From Callorhinus ursinus (taxonomy: Eukaryota; Chordata; Mammalia; Carnivora; Otariidae), in the NCBI RefSeq assembly GCF_003265705.1, contig NW_020313005.1, positions 21,670,835-21,734,834 on the forward strand: 64,000 bases of DNA, written 5' to 3'. A program made the translations under genes and the position numbers. Shown piece after piece: positions 48,404 through 58,237 of this stretch (positions are counted from its first letter, which is position 1; every line of letters begins with the position of its first letter). Under the pieces are notes generated by a model, which was not told where the DNA came from, made no database searches, and worked only from the letters and a program-made list of their open reading frames with translations.

Positions 48404-49012
48404 AATAAACAACTCAATGAATGTAAATAATCCTTACTATGAGATAAATTTCCACATTTATCTTCAGCATTTACCTCAGCTGTATCTACTTGTCTTTATT
48501 GTCACCTTTCCCCAGAAAATACCATATTTCTTCTTACCTTTTCCCAAGATAGCTTTAATTTCTCCTAACTTCTAAGAATCAATTGGGAGATAAAAGAAAA
48601 TCAACTTGACCATTCATTCTTTCCCTGTGTTTTTTCTTGAAAATAAATCACTTCTACTTCTTATCATTTGGGTTTCAGGCCATCCATTTTTTTGAAAATA
48701 CAAATGCAATCTAATGTGAAATGTTTTAATCATCATCAAGGAACTTCATCATTCATTCAGTAGATTAATGGTTTTTCACACATTTTAGCAACGTTCCAAG
48801 TTTCAAAATTTCACTTTATTATAACTCATCCAAAGAGGCTATTTTATAATAAGGAAAATTTTTAATCCTGGTATCTTATAGTAAGGTAAAGATACAAGTT
48901 AATTCTACATTTCTATGTGTGTGCCCAGCATTGAGAATTGTATCGCATAGATGGATAAGAAGTTGCAAATGATATATACGTAATTTTTCCTTGATAGCTC
49001 TTCTTGCAATGT
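48404..49012. other. Unique intergenic DNA
   Basis: No gene or repeat is recognised. Confidence 0.45.
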
Positions 49013-50365
49013 TAGAACCCCCTTAATTTACCCCAAAGACACAGATGTAGTGAAAAGAAGGGCCATATGCACCCCAATGTTCATAGCAGCAATGTCCGCA
49101 ATAGCCAAACTGTGGAAAGAGCTGAGATGCCCTTCAACAGATGAATGGATAAAGAAGATGTGGTCCATATATACAATGGAATATTACTTAGCCATCAGAA
49201 AGGATGGATACCCAACTTTTTTTTAAATTTTTTATTGTTATGTTAATCACCACATATTACATCATTAGTTTTTGATGTAGTGTTCCATGATTCATTGTTT
49301 GTTCATAACACCCAGTGCTCCATGTAGAATGTGCCCTCTTTAATACCCATCACCAGGCTAACCCATCCCCCTACCCTCCTCCCCTCTAGAACCCTCAGTT
49401 TGTTTTTCAGAGTCCATCATCTCTCATGGTTCCTCTCCCCCTCTGACTTACTCCCCTTCATTCTTCCTCTCCTGCTATCTTCTTCTTTTTCTTTTTTCTT
49501 AAAATATGTTGCGTTATTTGTTTAAGAAGTACAGATCTGTGATTCAACAGTCTTGCACAATTCACAGCGCTCACCGTAGCACATACCCTCCCCAATGTCT
49601 ATCACCCAGCCACCCCATCCCTCCCACCCCCAACCACTCCAGCAACACTCAGTTTGTTTCCTGAGATTGGGAATTCCTCATATCAGTGAGGTCATATGAT
49701 ACATGTCTTTCTCTGACTGACTTATTTCACTAAGCATAACACCCTCCAGTTCCATCCACGTCATTGCAAATGGCAAGATCTCATTCCTTTTGATGGCTGC
49801 ATAATATTCCATTGTGTATATATACCACCTCTTCTTTATCCATTCATCTGTCGATGGACATCTTGGCTCTTTCCACAGTTTGGCTATTGTGGACATTGCT
49901 GCTATAAACATTGGGGTGCACATACCCCTTCGGATCCCTACATTTGTATCTTTGTGAATACCCAACTTTTACATCAACATGGATGGGACTGGAGGAGACT
50001 CTGCTAAGTGAAATAAGTCAAGCAGAGAAAGTCAATTATCATATGGTTTCACTTATTTGTGGAACATGAGGAATAGCATGGAGGACATTAGGAGAAGGAA
50101 GGGAAAAATGAAGGGAGGGAAATCGGAGGGAGAGATGAACCATGAGAGACTATGGACTTTGAGAAACAAACAGGGTTTTAGAGGGGATGGGGGTGGGGGG
50201 ATGGGTTAGCCTGGTGATGGGTATTAAGGAGGGCACGTACTGCATGGAGCACTGGGTGTTATACGAAAACAATGGATCGTGGATCACTACATCAAAAACT
50301 AATGATGTAATGTGTGGTGATTAACATAACATAATAAAATTAAAAAAATAGAATACCCCCTTAAT
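49013..50365 (+). mobile_element. Older carnivoran L1 3' end, split by a younger L1
   Basis: The sense L1 starts in the ORF2 C-terminal part (ttaccccaaagacacagatg) at about 49028 and ends at an A-rich tail at 50348. It is interrupted at 49221-49957. Its own flanks are tagaacccccttaat (49013-49027) and tagaatacccccttaat (50349-50365), matching except for a 2-base indel. The 3' UTR is close to but distinct from the young copies (atggtttcacttatttgtgg replaces their catatgacctcactgatatg), so it is an older subfamily. Confidence 0.92.
49208..49970 (-). mobile_element. Young L1 nested in the older L1, 13-bp TSD
   Basis: Body 49221-49957, antisense, carrying the 3' UTR and the last ~95 ORF2 codons. 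Perfect flanks atacccaactttt at 49208-49220 and 49958-49970. The 95-codon open piece (49965-49678) is the intact ORF2 C-terminal end ([20 protein letters not shown] through the usual stop). Confidence 0.97.
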
Positions 50366-50369
50366 AAAG

Positions 50370-50603
50370 CTTATCCAAAATTCTTTTTTTTAAGATTATA
50401 TTTATTTATTTGACAGAGAGAGACACAGCGAGATAAGGAACACAAGCAGGGGGAGTCGGGGAGGGAGAAGCAGGCTTCCCATGGAGCAGGGAGCCTGATG
50501 AGGGGCTCGATCCCAGGACCCTGGGATCATGACCTGAGCTGAAGGCAGACGCTCAGTCGTTAGACTGAGCCACCCAGGTTCCCCAAAACTTATCCAAAAT
50601 TCT
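50370..50603 (-). mobile_element. Can-SINE with perfect 15-bp TSD
   Basis: Body 50385-50588. Perfect flanks cttatccaaaattct at 50370-50384 and 50589-50603. It lies only 5 bases beyond the right-hand duplication of the L1 at 49028-50348. Confidence 0.96.
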
Positions 50604-51125
50604 GAAAGAATAATACTGGAGACTTTGCTTCAGACTTGAATTACTAGCCAGACCTAATGAATGCTGGATTTTCTTAATTTGGAGAGTGTCAGTGAATAGA
50701 TTATGTCATCATTTAAAAGCATCATTGTTAGGAAAGATGTACTTGGTATCTTGTAACCTTTTAAGCTGTTCAGTATCATAGGAAAAATAAGAACTTAGAA
50801 TACCTTTGTCATCTATGTCAAAATATCAAATTATTTCAGGTTATTTCAATTATTTATGAAACCCAAAATCAAAATTTCTGATTTTTTCCCCTGCAAATTT
50901 TTCTACAAATATAAACTCAAAAATATCAAGACTTTACTTCTCTTTAACTTCTTAGAAATTTTAAAAAAGAAAATAAGTTAACAAAAATTATAATAAATAC
51001 TAAATCTTAGAATACTAAACTATCATAAAACAACACATTTTATCTTACATACAGGAACCTGGCAGATTCAGGACTTCTCTGCCATTTAAGGAAGTGTAAC
51101 ATTGTCCTTCGTTATACAATTTTAC
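50604..51125. other. Unique intergenic DNA
   Basis: AT-rich, no gene or repeat is recognised. Confidence 0.45.
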
Positions 51126-51129
51126 CTTA

Positions 51130-51327
51130 GACTTTTTTTTTTTAGATTTTATTTAAATTCAAGTTAGTTAACATATAGTGTATTATTAGTTTAGTTTCAG
51201 GGGTAGAATTCAGTGATTCATCAGTTGCATATCACACCCAGTGCTCATTCCATCATGTGCCCTCCTTAATGCTCATCACCCAGTTACCCCATGCCCCCAC
51301 CCCTCGCCCCTCCAGCAACCCTCTCTG
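51130..51327 (-). mobile_element. Older L1 3'-end fragment, antisense
   Basis: T-rich tail, then ttagttaacatatagtgtat, 'gtttcaggggtagaattcag', 'cacccagtgctcattccatc' and 'cccctccagcaaccctctc'. This is an older carnivoran L1 3' UTR, related to 11845-11943. Confidence 0.85.
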
Positions 51328-51525
51328 TGAAGGCCGAATTACAGAGCAAGCCACATCTTTCTTAATCAATGACACATTTATAGAAAGTTGATTATTTGAA
51401 GGAAGATAGAAGATATAATTTTATTCCAAGATCTGCTTCAAACCAAGTTTATCTGGCAGGACAAGTTAGTGAATTAAAACAATGAAATAGAATACATTCA
51501 AGCGTGTTATTTCTATTATAGCTTT
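51328..51525. other. Unique intergenic DNA
   Basis: Short unique spacer with no gene recognised. Confidence 0.45.
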
Positions 51526-51763
51526 AAAAGTAGTTTAAATATAAAAGTAGGGGCACCTAGGTGGCTCATGGGTTAAGCATCTGACTCTCGGTTTCAGCTC
51601 AGGTCGTGACCTCAGGGTGGAGCTATCAAACCCTGTGTTGAGCTCCGTGCTCAGTGTGGAGTCTGAGATTCTCTCTCCCTCTATCCCTCCCCCTGATACT
51701 CTCTCTCTCAAATAAAGTCTATAAAAATTTTTAAAAAATAAAAGTAGTTTAAATATTAAAGTA
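51526..51763 (+). mobile_element. Can-SINE with unusually long (24-bp) TSD
   Basis: Body 51550-51739, head ggggcacctaggtggctcat, tail aaataaag then A/T-rich. The flanks at 51526-51549 and 51740-51763 (both beginning aaaagtagtttaaatat) match over 24 positions with one difference. Typical L1-driven duplications are about 7-20 bp. Confidence 0.94.
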
Positions 51764-53830
51764 AAATAAAAGTTTAATCAAATATTTGGGAAAACATTCA
51801 ACATGAAACTCACTTGAAAACTACTGAACTAAACTGCAAACCTCCTAGAAAAAGGAACTGTCACTCATTTGGGACACCTTTGTTAATCAGCAGTGTTTTT
51901 CATACAATTTAGGCCCATAATAAATGGTGATGATTTGTGAGTGATCATTTTAAGTGATTCAGGAGGCTGGAGGTTATACGCACTCCACAGGGGAAGTTTC
52001 TGAACATTTCATCTCCAACATTTCTCTTTGCAATTGAGTCTTAGAAGTAAACAGAAGCCAACCCTTCTAGATATCTGCATGCACTGATTTAAACATAATT
52101 CTAGAATCTTCTGAGAGAAAAGATATTGAGACACTACTCTCTCCCACTCCCTCTATAAAAATATGTCTGATAAATAAAAACAAGTCTGAAAAATCCAACT
52201 GAGATGTGATTATGGGAAGGGATGAAAGTCAATAAATAGAAATGTACCTTAAAAGAAGAGGGTCTGGACTAGACTGGACTCATGAGCTGATCTAGACTGA
52301 TGGAGGAGAGTGTTAGTCTAAGTAGAGGACACAATGGACCCGACCCTGGAAGCCATTTGGTTCTGCTATCCTGTATGCTGGTTGTGCCCTGACTGTCCAT
52401 GTTATCAAAAAGCCATAAAACTGGGGCATAGCTAGTTTTACAGAGAACTTCCATTGACTGGTTCTTTTTATCTTTTATCTTGAGGAAGGCAAAGGAGGGC
52501 CAGAGAGTGGTAATGTACTGGCATTAGAACAGATAGAGAGCAAAGCTGTAGAATCAGCAGCTCCACTGAGATCACATATCTGTGGGATGGCAGGGTATTC
52601 AGTGCAGCTATTCCCTCAACAGGCACCAGAGCACCATCACCTGAAGTTGTTCACGGGCACAGCTCACTTTTTGATCTCTGGCAGCTGAGTGATGGTTGAG
52701 TGATGGTAAGCACAGGTTCAATGACACATGTAATATTTGGGGGGATTCTCGGACATATTTTGGACAGGGAATCTATCTAAAAGGTTGCTGCTAGTTATAG
52801 TTAAGTGGGTGGAGATTAAAATACATTCTAATTTGCTTATTAAAGAATATGCAATCTCATTTTACACTCGAAGATTTTAGGCCTAAATTTATTCATATAC
52901 CGGTTACGCTTTTATGAGTGACTAAGGCCATTTAAATTCAGCTCTTTTAATAAAAGTAACTTTTTTTCCAAGAATTTAAAGCATTTATGGTTGGAATTGT
53001 CACCTTAAGCAGACATAGGACCATATATGTACCTTCTGAACCATATAGAGATGTATCCATAGAAACCTTTCAATGCTGGCCTCCTGATAGTGGCAATAAG
53101 AAAAAAAATAACTACTGGCTTTTTTTTCAGCTTACAGTTTGTTTATTTTATATTTAAAAATTTATCAGCCATGAGAAAAACAATGAATACTTCCCTTAAA
53201 TACTGCAAAAAGCAAAAGTCTACATTTAATCTGTTGCCTTCAAAAGTTTCTTGGAAAGCTTAATTAAATAGCAATTCATCTGTGCATTCTGTTTAGTCTT
53301 CTAAAGCCTGATAATGTTGTAGTCTTAATTAAAGGGGAAAAAAAGAATGCAGTTTTTAGTTTCTATTCTGTTAGATCAAGAGGCAAAAGCACTCAGCACC
53401 TCTGTCAGCACGACTCAGAGCTGTTCAATTACAGGTTGACTTTATTCAGTTAAGTATCAGGCCAGAAAATCACATTGGAGTACATGGTATACATTTACTC
53501 ATATTTTTGCTTCAAGGTTAAATATGAGTGCTGGACCTCTCGATGGTAGATCTAAGACCATCACAGTTGACTAAATCCTCAACCTGTTGTGGTTCAACTA
53601 TCTAGTTAGCCACGAGACTCCACAAGAGACTTAAGCTATCATGTTCCACTTTGCTCTAACAGTGAAGCACTCTTTATGGCGGTCCATTTACCCATTATTG
53701 TCCTTTAGAAAGTCTGGATCCAGACCGGAATTTGCATCTCCACTTGAAATTTGAGCTGTCACAAGAGTCTATGAAAGTGCCTTAGTTGAAGTCCTGGTAG
53801 GACTGACTTGTGGATTCATCAATAAAGAGC
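51764..53830. other. Repeat-poor unique block
   Basis: About 2 kb with no recognisable transposon. AT-rich clusters with homeodomain-type cores occur (for example agcttaattaaatagc near 53259 and cttaattaaagggg near 53323). No frame exceeds 65 codons. Conservation cannot be judged here. Confidence 0.5.
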
Positions 53831-53843
53831 ATACTGCCCCCCC

Positions 53844-54031
53844 TTTTTAAAGATTTTATTTATTTATTTGAGAGAAAGAGAGTCAGAGACAGCATGAGCA
53901 GGGGGCAAGGAGAGGGGGAAGCAGACTCCCCACTGAACAGGGAGCCTGATGAGGGGCTTGATCCCAAGACTCCGAGATCATGACCTGAGCTGAAGACAGA
54001 CTTTTAACTGACTGAGCCACTCAAGTGCCCC
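53844..54031 (-). mobile_element. Can-SINE
   Basis: Tail tttttaaagattttatttat on the left, ends gagccactcaagtgcccc. Flanks (gagcatactgccc and gagcgtacccttt) are only loosely alike, so the duplication is diverged or absent. Confidence 0.9.
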
Positions 54032-54780
54032 ATGAGCGTACCCTTTTGACCCTGTTCTCATTAAAAGAATTGATGTGCTTTTCTGGAAACTAGGGAATAC
54101 CATTGACTCATAGATGCATGGAGCTCCAGAGTTGGAAGGTATCTCGAGATCGCCCCATAGAGTCTTCAAGCACATAACATTCTAAAAAGACTCTCTAGGC
54201 TATCACTAAAAGAATCTCACACTTTAAGAGTTCAAATTGTAAAACGGTTCTATCATTGTTTTGAAAAAGAGCAGAAGAAAATTTGCAATAAAAACAAAAT
54301 GCACAATGTATACTGCAATACAGACATGCACTATGTTCAATATTCTTTTTTGCTTCATTGATCTCTGCATGGGAAAGAAGACAGAGTGATGACCATATCC
54401 TTTTTTGCTTTAACTAGGAAGAATTTCTTAGGTAGTAGAGGGTTTTCAGGTAATATTTGAGTGAAGAAGCGATAGTGATGGATTTGGGGTTAGAAGCCTA
54501 GAGCCCACTGAGAAAAGCATATAAAGAGAATTAACAGAAGCTGAGGAAATAAGACCCAAAAGGAAATTTATCTGGACACTTAGTTGGAGTGAGGAAATAT
54601 ATAAAGAATTGACGATGTAGTCATCAAGCGAAATTTTGTGGGGATCTGTTTGGTTTAGGTTTTGTTTACAGGGAGTTAAGATTCTGAATCTTTTTTTGGT
54701 AATCCCTGACTCAATCTTCATCTGAAGTAAAATTTGAAGAAGGGAGGGAGGAAGGGAGGGATGGGAAAAGAGAGGAAGTT
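54032..54780. other. Unique intergenic DNA
   Basis: No gene is recognised. A short purine-rich run (ggagggaggaagggaggg) lies at about 54740-54760. Confidence 0.45.
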
Positions 54781-54784
54781 AAGT

Positions 54785-54950
54785 AGTATTTATTGAAAGC
54801 CTAATAAGTTCTTGGCACTTTATTTATATTATCTAAGTAACTGTTCACAATAACCCTATTAGTTAGAAGTTGTTACCTCATTTTATCAAAGAGAAAACTA
54901 GTTAAACAAAATAGCATGTCCAAACTATGGTGGGATCCAGACCTGTGGTC
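54785..54950 (-). repeat. MIR relic
   Basis: Reverse-complement MIR blocks: 'agttcttggcactttattta', 'caataaccctattagttag', 'cattttatcaaagagaaaac', 'tggtgggatccagacctg'. Confidence 0.7.
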
Positions 54951-55480
54951 ATTTAAAATGTATTTCATGGCAGTTTCTTCTGGCCCCATTGTCCTTAGAG
55001 GACAATCAACCGTCAGTCCCTAAAATGTGCTCTTGCATTGTTTTAAAACAATGTATAGTTAGGGTAACCATCTCCAGGAGGCAGTCTCTCTCCTCTCTGT
55101 CTCTTTAGGCGCAGGCAAGTAGCGGGGAGCTTTGCTTAATTCTGCATTTAAAAACACCTCTCCCCTTCTGGGAACAAGCAATGATTTAAAGGCCTGTTTA
55201 ATTCTAATTAATTTAATGACAAAATAAATTAATGTCTATGAAAAGAAAGTTGTTAATTATATCCTAATAATAGGGATGTCTCTCTCAACCCCAGATGCTG
55301 ACAGCAGCCAGCCCTGCTCTTTTCTCCTTCGAAACCCCATTAGCTCTCTTTACTACTCAGCTAAGGACTTCTTTGTTTGGACTGGGTAGAATAGACACTA
55401 GGGGTTAGACTCTGGGAATCTGATTTTGAATTTCTCAGACTCAATCCCTTCCTGGTGAAAGTATTCAAACTCTCTTTCCT
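54951..55480. other. Unique block with possible conserved noncoding character
   Basis: 55120-55330 has dense TAATT-type cores (ctaattaatttaatgac, aaataaattaatgtc) in unique sequence. A perfect 18-bp palindrome cattgttttaaaacaatg lies at 55036-55053. No coding potential was seen. Confidence 0.4.
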
Positions 55481-56045
55481 GGATTAAACCATTCATTCAT
55501 TTCTTTTTTTTTTAAATTTTTTTAATTAACATATAATGTATTATTTGTTTCAGGGGTACAGGTCTGTGATTCATCAGTCTTACACAATTCACAGCACTCA
55601 CCATAGCATTCATTCATTTCTTAATGTAATCCATGCTTCATGAGCTTATGCCAGTTGCCTGGCTGTGCTAGGCAGCCAAGGTATAAAATGAGTGAAACGT
55701 TTCTGTCCTCATTCATTGAGTTCTGAGTTTAGAATGATAAATCAACACTCAAGCCAACCTTACATAGTGGAAAATGTAGAGACAGTTCAAGTCCTATGGG
55801 AACAGGGGGAAGGGGCATCTCACCCAACACAGATAGAGGGTGGAGGTTGAGGAAGATTAGAGTACTTCTACCTTACTGATGGAGATGCATTGGGCAGGTA
55901 GGGGCCACAGGGCAATGGATGCAGTGGCAATTATTCCAAGCAAAGGGGAAAGAAAGAACAAAGGCAAACACCAGCATGATGTGTTCAGGAACTGCAGGCT
56001 GTTCCGAGCATAAATGTGAATCAAAGAATAGCAAGAGATGAGACT
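55480..56045 (-). repeat. Probable L2 relic, antisense, split by an L1 stub
   Basis: 'accattcattcatttctt', 'gttgcctggctgtgctaggc', 'gtcctcattcattgagttc' and 'cagcatgatgtgttcagg' follow the order of a reverse-complement L2 3' end. Diverged, and interrupted by the stub at 55506. Confidence 0.5.
55490..55622 (-). mobile_element. 100-bp L1 stub ending at the internal A tract, 16-bp TSD
   Basis: Body 55506-55606, antisense: a T-rich tail (tttttttttaaatttttttaa), then ttaacatataatgtattatt and on to cactcaccatag. It contains only the proximal 3' UTR, and its tail begins where the longer copies have their internal A tract; the distal 3' UTR is absent. Perfect flanks cattcattcatttctt at 55490-55505 and 55607-55622 show a complete retrotransposition event. 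Confidence 0.95.
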
Positions 56046-56900
56046 GGAGATTTGCCTTTCTAGTAACTATCCCAGTCTTTGTGTAAATATTCACCCTCCA
56101 TGTGTCTGGGGGAGGAAAAACCCCAGTCCCACCCCTGTGCAGATGGCTAACCACGATTAGTTCAGGCATGCATGGTCCCATTTTCGCTCTCAAAAGAGTC
56201 TCTGTTTGGAAGATAAATTATTTAGTCACCCTAGCTATGGTTCTTCTGGAAAGCATTTTTCTTTTTCTTAAAAAAAATGTTCGAGAAGAGAGTCCTTATT
56301 TTTCTCTGGACAGCAATGTGCAATGTGTGTTGCCTGGACTGGATGTAACCATCTTGTAATCACTTTGCCAAAGATGGCAGAGTGGAAAGACAGAAGAAAT
56401 CTGGCCCCATGAAAATATCATGAGCCGCTGAATAAATCAACTCTAAAATCACCCTCTGTTCAGTCTTCTTGTCATTTGAGGTAATACATTCCTTATTGTT
56501 TGCATCACATAAGTTGGGGTTTACTGTCCCTGAAGATAAAAGTATACTAACTGGTTGTAGTGCTTTGGAATTCTTGATTTGAAGAACTACATAAAGAAAA
56601 AGCATGTTACATACACAGAAAGTATTACATACCTAGGATTTCTAGAGCTCAAGAAAAATCCCTAAAAATATATTGTTCAAGCACTTATTTTTTCCAAATG
56701 AGTAAACTTAAAACCCAAAGAAGTGAAGAAAATTACTCAGGTTTTATATCTTGTTAGCTGGAGGGTTGACGCTAGTACCTAATCCCCTGACAGTGTCGAA
56801 AGGTTATTTTTTTCTGTACTGTGTGCTGTAATAGGCAATCAGGGCTCGGCTGTACTGTAAAGTAGGGCTTTGTCCCATGAATGCCCATCATAGCACCTCT
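56046..56900. other. Unique intergenic DNA
   Basis: No gene is recognised. A weak MIR-like stretch may lie at 56685-56800. The 106- and 85-codon frames near 56000-56360 overlap each other on opposite strands and have no domain. Confidence 0.45.
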
Positions 56901-56914
56901 GAGGCTAGTTTCTA

Positions 56915-57110
56915 AAAGAATAAACAGATGTTAAGAACCTTCTATGTGTCAGACTTTAATCTAGAAGATTTACAAATATTACTTCACTTAATAATTTAAT
57001 TTAGATTAAAATTAAAAAGATTGACACTCTTATGATCTTTCATACTGATGAAAAACATTGTGAGGTTCCCAGCTGTTTAGATGACTTGCTCAAGGCCACA
57101 AAGCCAGTGA
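56915..57110 (-). repeat. MIR relic
   Basis: 'aaccttctatgtgtcagac', 'tttacaaatattacttcac' and 'gacttgctcaaggccacaaag' follow the reverse-complement MIR order. Confidence 0.65.
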
Positions 57111-57735
57111 TGGGGTGAACAGTGGTTATGGGCCTCAGGAAGCAAAAGCCTGGCTGGAGCAAAGAGCAAGAAAGAAGAAAAAGATGGGGGATTTTTAAGA
57201 ATCCTGAATAACTTCCAGTTGCAACTTAAGCTCTTAGTAAACCAACTAGTGACTTTTCTTAGTGTTGCCGGGGATAATTTTTCCAGAGAAACTGATACCG
57301 TTTTGCATCTTTAAAATGTAACACTCTCATGGATTGGGACTGCCATCAATGGGAAAACTTTTCTTGGGAGAAGTAGTTTTATCTCCAGTGATACCAGAAG
57401 ACTTCTCCTAGTTTTATAAATCTGATGAAAGCCAATGGTAAAATGTTTCATGAAGACTTGGGGATGGATATTTTTGTCATCATTTCTAGGAAAATGCTTG
57501 AAAATTAAGTCAATCCATGAGAAAACAAAGCTAAAAGATGGAAAGAAGAAGGTTCCCAAAGACTTTTTTTTCTACTCTTTTTTGAACATCTAGCTCCAAC
57601 TGTTCCTGAATTCTACTTACCAGTATACCTTTTAGTTTCATGAAAAAATATATGTCCTTTCTTACTTAAATCAATTTGCACTGGTTTCTTTCACTTGTAC
57701 TTGAAAGTGACCTAACATATTTTTTCCCAAAATTT
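57111..57735. other. Unique intergenic DNA
   Basis: No gene or repeat is recognised. Confidence 0.45.
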
Positions 57736-57739
57736 TAAT

Positions 57740-57740
57740 T

Positions 57741-57779
<39 letters not shown>

Positions 57780-57785
57780 TTATTT
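57740..57785. repeat. (TTTA)n microsatellite at an L1 tail
   Basis: About eleven TTTA units directly at the 3' tail of the L1 that follows; it most likely grew from the A-rich tail. Confidence 0.95.
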
Positions 57786-58237
57786 TTTTAAATTTTTATT
57801 GTTATGTTAAAAACCATATATTACATCATTAGTTTTTGATGTAGTGTTCCATGATTCATTGTTTGTGCATAACACCCAGTGCTCCACGCAGAATGTGCCC
57901 TCTTTAATACCCATCACCAGGCTAACACATCCCCCTACCTTCCTCCCCTCTAGAACCCTCAGTTTGTTTTTCAGAGTCCATCATCTCATGGTTCGTCTCG
58001 CCCTCTGACTTACTCCCCTTCATCCTTCCTCTCCTGCTATCTTCTTCTTTTTCTTTTTCTGAAAATATGTTACGTTATTTGTTTCAGAAGTACAGATCTG
58101 TGATTCAACAGTCTTGCACAATTCACAGCACTCACCGTAGCACATACCCTCCCCAATGTCTATCACCCAGCCACCCCATCCCTCCCACCCACAACCACTC
58201 CAGTAACACTCAGTTTGTTCCTGAGATTAGGAATTCC

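Noticed and set aside
8614..54031. tRNA genes suggested by A- and B-box-like sequences
   Set aside because: Each belongs to a Can-SINE with CT-rich body and A-rich tail; none folds as a full tRNA by inspection.
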